Below the pieces are notes generated by a model. That model saw only the letters and a list, made by a program, of their open reading frames with translations, did no database searches and was not told the DNA's origin. A stretch of 64,000 nucleotides of DNA from Paenibacillus_F sp047238265 (GTDB taxonomy: Bacteria; Bacillota; Bacilli; Paenibacillales; NBRC-103111): NCBI RefSeq assembly GCF_047238265.1, contig NZ_JBDFMM010000001.1, positions 992,001-1,056,000 on the forward strand, read 5' to 3'. A program made the translations under genes and the position numbers. Positions 34,355-43,032 of this stretch are shown here, one piece after another; the first letter of the stretch is position 1; each line of letters opens with the position of its first letter.

Positions 34355-34740
34355 TCGCCTTGAATATTTTAGTCAGTTTTATCGTGATTGTGGCTTTACA
34401 GATTATCGGCATGGTCATTTTTAACTGGATTACGCCGTTTAACGACATGGAGGAACTCCGCAAAGGCAATAAGGCGGTGGGCCTGGCCCTGGGCGGGAAG
34501 TTTTTCGGAACGGCCATTATTCTGGGCGTTGCGGCTTACACGAACTCCTCGATCTTTCATATGGCCATGTGGTTTGCGATAGGGTACGTCTGCCTGCTTT
34601 TGACCTACTTCGTTTTCGACTTGCTGACGCCGGGCATTAAACTGTCAGAGCAGCTTAAGGAAGGCAACGTGGCGGTAGGTATTATGCTGTTCGCGATCTA
34701 TGTCGGAGTTGCGTTTTCCATGAGCAGTTTGATTATTTAA
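34351..34740 (+). CDS. DUF350 (YjfL-like) membrane protein, second copy
   Basis: Start at ATG 34351 within the ATGA overlap. 129 residues with four hydrophobic segments and two half-repeats, each with the charged-loop signature (MEELRKGNKAVGLALGGKFFGT and EQLKEGNVAVGIMLFAI). Clearly related to the protein at 1106-1525, although the two lie ~33 kb apart. It closes the operon before a terminator. Confidence 0.85.
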   Translation: MIALNILVSFIVIVALQIIGMVIFNWITPFNDMEELRKGNKAVGLALGGKFFGTAIILGVAAYTNSSIFHMAMWFAIGYVCLLLTYFVFDLLTPGIKLSEQLKEGNVAVGIMLFAIYVGVAFSMSSLII

Positions 34741-34760
34741 GCTTCATTTATTTAAAAATT

Positions 34761-34810
34761 AATCCTTTTGTGTTAGTTGGCTTATTCCAATTAACGCGAA
34801 AGGATTTTTT
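34761..34810 (+). terminator. Terminator of the ATP-grasp/DUF350 operon
   Basis: AATCCTTT pairs with AAAGGATT, with an inner GTTAGTTGG/CCAATTAAC pairing, then six T. It also marks the left edge of the AT-rich segment. Confidence 0.85.
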
Positions 34811-34899
34811 ATTTTGACAACAATAAAAGGAAATAACTAGTTTTATTATAAATATTTATGATAACATGTAATAGAAAATATAAACAAAGGAGATAAAAT

Positions 34900-37800
34900 A
34901 TGTTTCGTGGATTTCATCTAAAATGGTATACAAAAATTTTTTGCTCCGTTTTTATCTTACATCAGCTATTTGTCCCAGCAGCCTCTGCATACAATCCAAA
35001 TGAAGGTAGCGTACATTTTAAAGCTTATAACGAACAAAGAAATGCTGAATCTAGAACTGAAAAAAAGAAATACTTGATTAAACGTAAATCTGGAAATGCA
35101 CATCAGGGAACAATTAAAAGTTTAATGACAGAAAAAAAGAGTAGGAATACACTGGAAAATAGCCTGTATTCCGTTGTAGAGCTAAATGAAAATGAATATA
35201 AAGAGATTAAGAACAATGAAAGTGTTGAATACATAGAAGAGGACCAAGAAATCTCTTTACTTGAATCAGCTTCTGTATTCAAATCGACTTATGAGGCAAA
35301 CAAGCCGGAACAAACTAGTTGGGGTTATGATTTACTTAATATCAATGAAATAGTTCCGACTGAGAATCAAAAGAAAATTAAGATTGCAATTTTGGATACG
35401 GGTATAGATGCAAATCATGAAGATTTAAATATATCAGGTTCTATTAATTTTACGGATCAAAGTAACCATGATGAAAACGGACATGGAACAAAGGTAACGG
35501 GCATTATTAATAGTCAAGTTAATGGTTACGGTTTAAAGGGACTCTCACCTTCTGCAGAAATATATTCCGCTAAAATTATGGATTCTGTGGGTAAAGGGAC
35601 TGTTAGCAGTGCTGTTTCTGCTATTGATTGGGCTATCGAAAATAATATTCAAATTTTAAATATGAGTTTCGGTACCGCACGTCCAAGCTATGCTTTGAAT
35701 GAAGCTCTAAATAGAGCGAGATCGCATAATATACTGCTTATAAGTGCTGCAGGTAATAATGGATCGAAGGGGGCAGTATTCCCGGCAAATTATCCGATTG
35801 TCCTTTCAGTTGCATCTATTGATAAACAATTAAATTTTTCATCATTTTCAAATTTCGGCAAGGTAGATTTAGTTTCACCGGGTGCAAATATTTTGACCAC
35901 AGATTTAAAAAGCACCTACACGCATGCGTCAGGTACTTCGGTCTCGGCAGCCTTCGTAACGGCAGCTGCTGCTTTGGTTTGGAGTTATCATAAAGAATGG
36001 AGCGCTGATGATGTGCGTTCAGCGCTTCTAAATTCAGCCGACAGTATAAACTTTGAATCTTCTGGTTTTGGAATAGTGAATCCTGCGGATGCAATACGAA
36101 GTAATTTTAAGAGAAAGGTTAAAATTACTTCGGACGGTGAAGTAACTGATTCCGTATATGGGACCGGAGATAAGATAGAAATCTTAAGTACACATGCCTA
36201 TGCTAGCGCCTCACCGATAGATGTCGGAGAGACATCGCGTATATATTTCCGTTATGATGATAAACCGCACGATACAAAAATAGATATTTATTTGAATGGC
36301 GTTAATGTTAAACCTAAAGCTGCCGTTTTGTTTGATGTTCAAGAGGGATTTTGGGACTTCACTGCCGATAAACCCGGAGATTATAAAATCCGAATTACTC
36401 CTATTGATTCACCCGATTATTTTGAAGAAGTAAGTGTACTGGTCGAGATACGAAATAAAACAGTGATTATAGTTCCAGGCATTGCTGCGACAGGGATAAA
36501 AGAGAACAAAGACTCGGCTTCATTTGTATGGAAACCGAATGTAAAGTCATTAGCTTATGATTTTGAACAAATAGCCCTGAATGATAATGGAATTCCAAAA
36601 CACTCTGTATTTATTGATGAACCGCTACGTGAATATTACGGAACATTAAAAGATGATTTGATGAGAAGCGGATTTGATGTAATTTATTTTGGTTATGATT
36701 TTCGTTTGGATAATTCAATTACCGCAAAGCAATTAGAAGAACGGATAAATGAAGTGCTTTCCTCAAAAGGTATCGTTAAAGTAAGCATCGTAGCACACAG
36801 TATGGGCGGATTGGTCGCCACAAAGTATATTGCGAACGGAAACTCAAGTAAAGTGGACAAGCTAATTACACTCGGTACACCATTTTTGGGCTCCCCCAAG
36901 AGTGTGTATACGTTGCAGACAGGAAGGTTTTTGGATGATTTTCGTGATTTAGTATTAAAAAAGTATTTAAAACCCTTGGCTTTAAATATGCAATCGATTT
37001 ATCAGTTAATCCCAAATGAAAGTTATTTTCTTTACAATCACACGCATTATTTAAAGGCTAAGTATTTTAATAACTGGTACGAAAAAGATGTTATCGCCCC
37101 GCAGAAAACGTATCAGGATACCAAGTATTTTTTAGCGGATAGTGTTGCCGGTTTCAAAAAAGGACTATTAAATATCGCGGAAAATTATCATTATTCGTTT
37201 GAACTGGTCAAGAGCTTAAATTCTGTAGATTCTTATCAAATTATTGGGGAGAATAAGTCCACTATCGGAGAAATTATAACCAGTTATCAAAAGAAAAACG
37301 GTCTTTATGTCCAATCCGGGAAAGTTGATATTAATCCGGTCAATGGTGATGGTACAGTACCTATTATTAGCGCCAATATAGGAAATCTTTTAAACAAGAA
37401 CGCCTATTATGTAAAGGCGGAACACAGTAATATACCTTCAAACTATTCGGCAAGAAACGCGGTAAAAAATATTCTGTTAAACAAAAAGGATTCTATCCAA
37501 TTGCCGCGTATTTCGAAAAGCTCCAGAAAATATAAACTAAAAATCGAATGCCCTGTTGATCTGCACGTTTATGATAGCCTGGGAAATCATATGGGTAGAA
37601 CAAAAGGTGAGGAATATGCAGAAGACATTGAGTCTGGCAGTTATTTTGAATCAGATGATATGAAAATTGCATTTCTGAATAAAGATAATTACAACATTGA
37701 GCTCAAGGGAACCGGAGAAGGAGAAATGACATATACCCTGCAGGAATGGGACGAGGCAGATAAGCTAGTTAAGACAATCCGATTTGAGAATGTTGCTATA

Positions 37801-38973
37801 CATCCATCGACAAAGATCACCTCGAATACCAATCTTGACGACCAAATCGTGCTTAAGGTAGATAATGAGGGAGACGGGATAGCCGATACCATAATTGCAC
37901 CTTCGGCAATTTTGGATGACGTTCAATCAACAGACCAAGAACCACCGCTAATAGACATGAAGCTGCAAGGAGATCTAGGCAGTAATTCATGGTACAAATC
38001 GGATGTGGCAATCGATTTAAGCGCATCGGATAAAAATTCAGGCATCAGTAAGATTCTGTATAGTTTTGATGACTCGGAACCGGTCCAGTACACTTCAATT
38101 TTGAAACTGCAACGAGATGGAATTTATAATTTAAGATCTGTTGCCATAGATAGAAATACTAATAAATCCGACTTTCTTTCAAGAGAGATCAAGATTGATA
38201 AAACATCTCCGGAACCTCCTGTTATAAACAATTATCAATCAGAAAAAGGTGCCGAAATAAATCTAATTCATGGAAGAGACTCGGGAAGCGGCGTTTTAAA
38301 AAGTCAGTACAAAATAGGAAATTCAAATTGGACAGATTTTCAAGGTCAGTTACTTCTAAAAGATGAAGGCGATTATATTGTATCTGCAAGGACCCTAGAT
38401 GTAGCTGGAAATATTAGTAAAGAAACCACTCTTAGCTTTACAATCAAATCATCAAGACCTGCCAAACCCACAGTTAAGTTGAGCAATACGGATTGGACAT
38501 CAAGTAAGGTATTAGTGGCCATTATTCCCTCCGTTTCACCACCGGACCTGTTTAAATTACAATACAAAATAGGAAACCAAGGCACATGGACGGATTACAC
38601 CACTGAAATTCCAATTAATTCAGAGGGCATTACACCTGTATATGCCAGATCATTAAATCCAACTGGAGTTTCAAGTGAGGAAGCAGTCGGGCACGTAAAA
38701 ATTGACCGCACTCCTCCTACAAATCCGGGTAATTTAACGGTTATAAGTAAAACGTCTACTTCAGCTACTATTAAGTGGTCACCTTCTACTGATATTAGTT
38801 ATGTAAAGGGATATGAAATTTATAATAACGGTGTGCAAGTAGGGTATACAGCCTCTGAAAATTATTCACTCACCGGTCTTTCTTCAAATCAGAATTATAC
38901 TATATTCATAAAAGCGAGAGACGGTGCCGGAAATGTGTCTAGTGGGTCCGTTATAAAAATAACAACAAATTAA
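34900..38973 (+). CDS. Secreted subtilisin-like protease fused to an alpha/beta-hydrolase lipase
   Basis: 1357 residues; AAAGGAGATAAAAT precedes the ATG. Order: signal peptide (~1-30, ending ASA), I9-type inhibitor propeptide (~55-120), S8 subtilase with Asp166 (LDTGIDANHEDL), His195 (NGHGTKVTG), oxyanion Asn (SAAGNNGS) and Ser347 (ASGTSVSAAF), a beta domain, then a PGAP1/LCAT-like lipase domain from about 525 (VIIVPGIAATG) with Ser634 in VAHSMGG, Asp817 in GDGTVP and His842 in AEHSN. The C terminus has two or three OmpL47/Ig-like units (~1010-1260) and a fibronectin type III domain (~1270-1357). All catalytic residues of both enzymes are in place. Codon use and base composition are much more AT-rich than the flanks. 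Confidence 0.88.
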   Translation: MFRGFHLKWYTKIFCSVFILHQLFVPAASAYNPNEGSVHFKAYNEQRNAESRTEKKKYLIKRKSGNAHQGTIKSLMTEKKSRNTLENSLYSVVELNENEYKEIKNNESVEYIEEDQEISLLESASVFKSTYEANKPEQTSWGYDLLNINEIVPTENQKKIKIAILDTGIDANHEDLNISGSINFTDQSNHDENGHGTKVTGIINSQVNGYGLKGLSPSAEIYSAKIMDSVGKGTVSSAVSAIDWAIENNIQILNMSFGTARPSYALNEALNRARSHNILLISAAGNNGSKGAVFPANYPIVLSVASIDKQLNFSSFSNFGKVDLVSPGANILTTDLKSTYTHASGTSVSAAFVTAAAALVWSYHKEWSADDVRSALLNSADSINFESSGFGIVNPADAIRSNFKRKVKITSDGEVTDSVYGTGDKIEILSTHAYASASPIDVGETSRIYFRYDDKPHDTKIDIYLNGVNVKPKAAVLFDVQEGFWDFTADKPGDYKIRITPIDSPDYFEEVSVLVEIRNKTVIIVPGIAATGIKENKDSASFVWKPNVKSLAYDFEQIALNDNGIPKHSVFIDEPLREYYGTLKDDLMRSGFDVIYFGYDFRLDNSITAKQLEERINEVLSSKGIVKVSIVAHSMGGLVATKYIANGNSSKVDKLITLGTPFLGSPKSVYTLQTGRFLDDFRDLVLKKYLKPLALNMQSIYQLIPNESYFLYNHTHYLKAKYFNNWYEKDVIAPQKTYQDTKYFLADSVAGFKKGLLNIAENYHYSFELVKSLNSVDSYQIIGENKSTIGEIITSYQKKNGLYVQSGKVDINPVNGDGTVPIISANIGNLLNKNAYYVKAEHSNIPSNYSARNAVKNILLNKKDSIQLPRISKSSRKYKLKIECPVDLHVYDSLGNHMGRTKGEEYAEDIESGSYFESDDMKIAFLNKDNYNIELKGTGEGEMTYTLQEWDEADKLVKTIRFENVAIHPSTKITSNTNLDDQIVLKVDNEGDGIADTIIAPSAILDDVQSTDQEPPLIDMKLQGDLGSNSWYKSDVAIDLSASDKNSGISKILYSFDDSEPVQYTSILKLQRDGIYNLRSVAIDRNTNKSDFLSREIKIDKTSPEPPVINNYQSEKGAEINLIHGRDSGSGVLKSQYKIGNSNWTDFQGQLLLKDEGDYIVSARTLDVAGNISKETTLSFTIKSSRPAKPTVKLSNTDWTSSKVLVAIIPSVSPPDLFKLQYKIGNQGTWTDYTTEIPINSEGITPVYARSLNPTGVSSEEAVGHVKIDRTPPTNPGNLTVISKTSTSATIKWSPSTDISYVKGYEIYNNGVQVGYTASENYSLTGLSSNQNYTIFIKARDGAGNVSSGSVIKITTN

Positions 38974-38977
38974 CTAA

Positions 38978-39011
38978 TAAAAAGGCGAAAATTCATATTT
39001 TCGCCTTTTTT
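38978..39011 (+). terminator. Terminator after the protease-lipase gene
   Basis: AAAAAGGCGAAAAT pairs with ATTTTCGCCTTTTT and runs into T; the A-rich left arm allows action on both strands. Confidence 0.85.
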
Positions 39012-39117
39012 ATGTTTATATTTATTTATTCGACAAGATTTGGCAAAAAAATTTTTCTATAGGTGCTATATTCAACTAGTCATAAAAATTAACCTCTATG
39101 TGAAAGGGAGTACTGAG

Positions 39118-40614
39118 ATGGGAAAGAAAGTTAGTATTTTTGGTAAGTTAGCTTTATTGTCTATACTTGGGGCATCTAGTTTCAACTACGATGTTTCACA
39201 AGCAAGAGCAGCTACGTCGATAGCACCGAGTGTAGCTGCAGGATCTTTTCATTCATTAGCTTTAAAGGACGATGGCACGGTATGGGCATGGGGGAATAAT
39301 GACTTTGGTGGACTGGGAAATGGAACTACAAAGGATTCTCCAATCCCAATTCAAGTCCCTAACTTAAATTCCGTCGTGAAAATTGCTGCAGGGTATGGGT
39401 CTAGTTATGCTGTTAAGAGCGATGGTACGGTTTGGTCATGGGGGAAAAATAACGATGGGGAACTGGGCGACGGTACATTGGTCAAGAAATTAAACCCAGT
39501 ACAAGTACCTAATTTAAACGGGGTAGTGGATATTGCGGCACATTTTAATTCAGTCTTTGCCGTTAAAAGTGATGGTTCCGTTTATGCCTGGGGGGAAAAT
39601 AGTAATGCGAATTTGGGAATCGGTGTAGATATTAGAAATGATAAAAGACCTACACCCATTAAAATAAAAGAGTTATCCAACATAATTGCTGTTGACACAG
39701 GTCCAACTAACTCTCTTGCTCTAAGCAGTGATGGAACTGTATGGGGATGGGGCTTAAATCTGAATGGGCTAGTAGGAGATGGTTCTACAGAAAAACGTAT
39801 ATCACCAGTAAAAGTTAAAAATTTGGAATCGGTAAAAGCTATTTCTATAGGAGATGGCTCCATGGCCGTAAAAAATGACGGGTCTCTTTGGAATTGGGGA
39901 AGATGTGATATTAGTGGTTTTAAATCGACTTGTAAAGCTGTTGATATAAGAGTTCCCACCCAGGTCCCGAATGTTAATGAATTAAACGATATTGTGGTAG
40001 GGGGTAATGTTGCTATTGCTCTTCGTAAGGACGGCACACTTCGAACCTGGGGATATAATCATTCCGGTCAGTTAGGAGTAGGAACCATTGGTACTAGAGA
40101 TATCTTTTATACTCCACAGACTCCGGTATTTCCCAATATGGATCCTTTTGATAAAGTAATGTCTATAGAAGCAAACGATAATCACGTTTTGGCTATTCGT
40201 AATGATGGAACTGTTTGGGCTTGGGGAAATAATAGTTCCGGGCAAATAGGTGAAGGCACCATTGGAGGAAAAAAACCTTATCCTACTAGTACGGGACTAC
40301 AGCTAATTTCCAATGATCAGTTGCAATTAGGACAAACAGTCCAACTGGATATTCCGAACGGCACAACAAAAAGCTATACTTTTGTTTCACCTAAGGATGG
40401 GACTGTGACAATTTCAACAGGTTTTCTTGACATGAAAGCTGACACGATTTTGAATGTTTACGACAGCAACGGAACTCTTCTAGAAACGAATGATGATTAC
40501 AATAACTCTACCTATTCAAGTATATTATTAAATGTTACAGCCAACACGCGTTATACTATTGAAGTATCGGGATTCCAAAAAGCAGGTGTAAGGTGTATTT
40601 TGAAGATTGAGTAA
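39118..40614 (+). CDS. Secreted RCC1-repeat (beta-propeller) protein with PPC-like domain
   Basis: Start at ATG 39118, seven bases after AAAGGGAG; the longer frame from 39040 has no ribosome site. 498 residues: signal peptide ending around QARA (~residue 32), then seven RCC1 repeats with the recurring SxALKxDGTVWxWGxNxxGxLGxGT pattern, predicted to fold as a seven-bladed propeller. The last ~100 residues (from LGQTVQLDIPNGTTKSYTF) resemble a bacterial pre-peptidase C-terminal (PPC) domain, with DTILNVYDSNGTLLETNDDYN. Probably an extracellular binding protein. It shares the AT-rich composition of the upstream protease gene. Confidence 0.85.
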   Translation: MGKKVSIFGKLALLSILGASSFNYDVSQARAATSIAPSVAAGSFHSLALKDDGTVWAWGNNDFGGLGNGTTKDSPIPIQVPNLNSVVKIAAGYGSSYAVKSDGTVWSWGKNNDGELGDGTLVKKLNPVQVPNLNGVVDIAAHFNSVFAVKSDGSVYAWGENSNANLGIGVDIRNDKRPTPIKIKELSNIIAVDTGPTNSLALSSDGTVWGWGLNLNGLVGDGSTEKRISPVKVKNLESVKAISIGDGSMAVKNDGSLWNWGRCDISGFKSTCKAVDIRVPTQVPNVNELNDIVVGGNVAIALRKDGTLRTWGYNHSGQLGVGTIGTRDIFYTPQTPVFPNMDPFDKVMSIEANDNHVLAIRNDGTVWAWGNNSSGQIGEGTIGGKKPYPTSTGLQLISNDQLQLGQTVQLDIPNGTTKSYTFVSPKDGTVTISTGFLDMKADTILNVYDSNGTLLETNDDYNNSTYSSILLNVTANTRYTIEVSGFQKAGVRCILKIE

Positions 40615-40761
40615 ACTGACTTAGCAATGAACAATCCCCGCCAACCGGAAGCCATCGAGGCTCGGAGCGGGGATTGCTGCGTTGAAGAGAGCATGGTCGC
40701 CAAACGGCGGGCATGCCAAGTTTCACCGGGCGGCGGCTTACGGCTTATGGGTTGCGGGCGT

Positions 40762-41025
40762 TTAAGGGCCGGGCGTCTCTTCCGACTGGTCGTCTCCGGG
40801 ATAATCCCGTTCGATCCCGTAATGAAGCTCACGGTTTTCGTAGCGGAACCGGTTCGTAGGACGCTGGTCGTCCCGCCACGGAGTGCTTTTACCGAGCGAT
40901 TCGCTCAGGACGGACGAGCCGTAAGGACCTTCCGGGAACTCTTCGGGGATCGTATCGTTCCGCTGGGACTCGACGGTAGACAGGTCGGCGCCCCGGCTTT
41001 CTTCTTTCAAAAATTCATCACCCAT
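40762..41025 (-). CDS. Small hydrophilic protein of unknown function
   Basis: On the minus strand an AGGAGG site stands six bases before ATG (start 41025). 87 residues, highly charged, no membrane segment (MGDEFLKEESRGADLSTVES at the start, repeated Asp/Glu/Arg later). Likely unstructured in part. No family recognised. A 10-bp inverted repeat (CAATCCCCGC...GCGGGGATTG, 40629-40676) lies beyond its 3' end. Confidence 0.6.
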   Translation of the reverse strand: MGDEFLKEESRGADLSTVESQRNDTIPEEFPEGPYGSSVLSESLGKSTPWRDDQRPTNRFRYENRELHYGIERDYPGDDQSEETPGP

Positions 41026-41096
41026 GGGAAACCTCCTGATCAAACGGCCGGTTAAGGCGCGGTTATGGTCTTTTCCCATTTTCTCCCCTTGGAGCG

Positions 41097-41390
41097 TCAA
41101 ATATCCGTAAAATTCACGCTTCCCACGATCTGGAAAAGAAAAGAGCGAAGCTCCTCGGCTTCTTCCTCCGAAATTTTGTACACGTGTTCGAGATAGCCTT
41201 CTTCATTTAAATCATCGGGACCGATGATAGCGGTTTTGCCGGACTGCAGATCGGTGATCATTTGTTTGCCGTAAAAGCGGTTGGTGTTCGTTACCGCCAG
41301 ATCGAAGCGGTGCAGAGATGTGCCTACAAAGCTGACAAAGCGGGTAGAAGTATCTTCGGTATGGTCATATAAAAAATCGAATTCGGACAT
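41097..41390 (-). CDS. DUF3055 family protein
   Basis: Start at the ATG at 41390 with GGAG eight bases upstream; an in-frame GTG at 41399 is less likely. 97 residues. FLYDHTEDTSTRFVSFVGT, the RFDLAVTNTNRFYGKQMI segment and an acidic C-terminal helix match the small DUF3055 proteins common in Bacilli (structure known, function not). It could be co-transcribed with the 87-residue gene that follows on the same strand. Confidence 0.75.
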   Translation of the reverse strand: MSEFDFLYDHTEDTSTRFVSFVGTSLHRFDLAVTNTNRFYGKQMITDLQSGKTAIIGPDDLNEEGYLEHVYKISEEEAEELRSFLFQIVGSVNFTDI

Positions 41391-41705
41391 CACGTTCACT
41401 CCATTTACCGGTTAATACTCCCGATTATATAGGAAGCGGGGCGCGGCGTCCAAGAACGGTCACGGAAACGGCGAAAAAAAGATGAATTCGTTTTTGTCGG
41501 TGATAATGGAATACTTTTGCCCGGTTGGAGCGTTATAAGGTATGATAAGGCCGAGCAGCAGGGGTTTCGCAAAAGCGAGAGGGGGCCGCCGGGCAGACGC
41601 AAGGTGGCCGAAATCGGCCATCGTAAGCCACAGTATGCAGCCGCGCCTGACATTATTGGTATTTATATATAAATGGCAAGGGTATTTAAAACGCAGGTCC
41701 GTTAT
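41391..41705. other. Intergenic stretch without a recognised gene
   Basis: No ORF here has a ribosome site or recognisable domain. A GGTATGATAAGG segment near 41538-41549 might be a -10 element on the plus strand, with no clear target. Confidence 0.4.
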
Positions 41706-41810
41706 CTATAATTTCTCGGGAAAATGGGCGGATTTGGAGCCCAGGAGCAGGATGGAAAGAACGATGCGTACGCTTTTTTGAACAGGGCGGTCTTGTGCGG
41801 GTTTGGTCAT
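41706..41810 (-). CDS. 34-residue membrane-type peptide with strong ribosome site
   Basis: On the minus strand AAAGGAGG stands nine bases before an ATG at 41810; the ORF ends with TAG at 41706. Product: basic N terminus (MTKPAQDRPVQKS), a short hydrophobic run (VRIVLSILLLG) and a polar end. Size and layout recall Prli42, the stressosome-linked miniprotein of Firmicutes, but the match is too weak to name it. The excellent ribosome site is the main argument that it is translated. Confidence 0.4.
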   Translation of the reverse strand: MTKPAQDRPVQKSVRIVLSILLLGSKSAHFPEKL

Positions 41811-41853
41811 GGCGGGCTGCCTCCTTTTCGAGTAAGAGAGTGAATCGTTTGTA

Positions 41854-41883
41854 CGATGTTGTTTATAAACCTATTGTACATCG
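41854..41883. promoter_or_regulatory. Palindromic element between divergent ORFs
   Basis: CGATGT (41854-41859) and ACATCG (41878-41883) are inverted around the perfect palindrome GTTTATAAAC (41861-41870). On the minus strand TTGTCC and TATAAA at 15-base spacing overlap it. It lies between the 34-residue ORF and the PP2C gene, a good place for an operator. Confidence 0.4.
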
Positions 41884-41991
41884 GACAACAGTCCGGCGTA
41901 ACGGACCCCGGTACGAGGCGGGACCCCGACAAAAGTCCAGGCCTCGAGGAGTGAACCGATCTTAAAGTTTGTTTGAAAAGGGGAGAACAGG

Positions 41992-42891
41992 ATGCTGCCG
42001 TATTCATACAAAGTGGAAAGTGTTATCCGGCAGGGACAGGGAGCGTGCAACGAAGATGCGCTGCTTTTGGCGCCGGAAGCAGGCGTGTTCGGCGTAATTG
42101 ACGGCGTCTCGGGCCTGACGCCGTATAAGGACGCGCAAGGCCGCACCGCGGGCCGTATCGCGTCGGAGCTTGTGGCGTCCTGCTTCGCGGACGCCGGCGG
42201 AGCCGACCTCGAGCGTACGACGCTCGAGGCGAATGCGCGGCTGCACGGGGAAATGGAGCGCCTCCAGGGGCGCTCCGAAGACACCGGCAGCCGGTGGGGC
42301 GCCGTCCACGCCGTGATACGCGTGGACGAGGACCGTGTCGCCTGGGTGCAATCCGGCGACTGCATGGTTTACGCCGTCTACGAAGACGGCGTGGTGCGCG
42401 CGGTGACACGGGACTCGGTGGAGTCCCATGACGAGCGCGCACTGGCGCTCTGGCGCCGGGAATATCCCGGCGAATGGGAGCGCCGGGTGCAGCCGCCGGA
42501 AGTGACGGAGGCGCTGCGGGCGAACCGCAGGCGCGCCAACCGGCCCGGCGGCTACAGCGTCATCAACGGCGATGACGCGCTGGCCCGGCACCTGGAGAGC
42601 GGGTATATCGCCCGCTCGGGGCTGGTGCACCTGCTGCTCGTCACGGACGGGATTTATCCGTGGCGGGAAGAGCACCGGGGCAGCCCGGCGGACTGGGTGC
42701 ATGCGGTAATCGACGGAGGACTGGACAGCTGCGTAGACGCTCTGGAAGCGTTCGAACAGGATGATCCGGAATGCCGCATCGTGCAGCGCTTTAAGCGCTC
42801 GGATGACAAGACCGGGATTATACTTTCTTTTCAAAGAGAAAGCGAGAAGGAAATCGGTTCGATGCCGCGAAAGGAAATTGTTGTAAAATAA
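41992..42891 (+). CDS. PP2C-like protein serine/threonine phosphatase
   Basis: 299 residues; AAAAGGGGAGAACAGG precedes the ATG. The PP2C metal-site motifs are present: NEDALLLAP near 20, FGVIDGVSG near 33-41, a GSRWGAVHAV region with VQSGDCMVYAV, and LLLVTDGIYPW near 220. It should remove phosphate from Ser/Thr residues in cytosolic proteins. No kinase is adjacent, so the target is unknown. The gene is very GC-rich. Confidence 0.8.
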   Translation: MLPYSYKVESVIRQGQGACNEDALLLAPEAGVFGVIDGVSGLTPYKDAQGRTAGRIASELVASCFADAGGADLERTTLEANARLHGEMERLQGRSEDTGSRWGAVHAVIRVDEDRVAWVQSGDCMVYAVYEDGVVRAVTRDSVESHDERALALWRREYPGEWERRVQPPEVTEALRANRRRANRPGGYSVINGDDALARHLESGYIARSGLVHLLLVTDGIYPWREEHRGSPADWVHAVIDGGLDSCVDALEAFEQDDPECRIVQRFKRSDDKTGIILSFQRESEKEIGSMPRKEIVVK

Positions 42892-42935
42892 ATTGGAGTA
42901 TGATAGAATTTCACGTATAGCTCAGTACACAGAGG

Positions 42936-42987
42936 AAGCACCTCTCCGCCTGCGTTTTATTACGCACAAGGCAGGAGAGGTGCTTTT
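42936..42987 (+). terminator. Terminator after the PP2C gene
   Basis: AGCACCTCTCC and GGAGAGGTGCT with an inner GCCT/AGGC pairing, then TTTTT. Confidence 0.85.
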
Positions 42988-43032
42988 TGCGTTTCGGAGC
43001 CTTATTTATCAACGAAACAGAGGAGGACATGT

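Noticed and set aside
34811..40620. Genomic island with mobility genes
   Set aside because: Composition differs from the flanks, but there is no integrase, transposase, direct repeat or tRNA site at either edge, so only foreign origin in general can be suggested.
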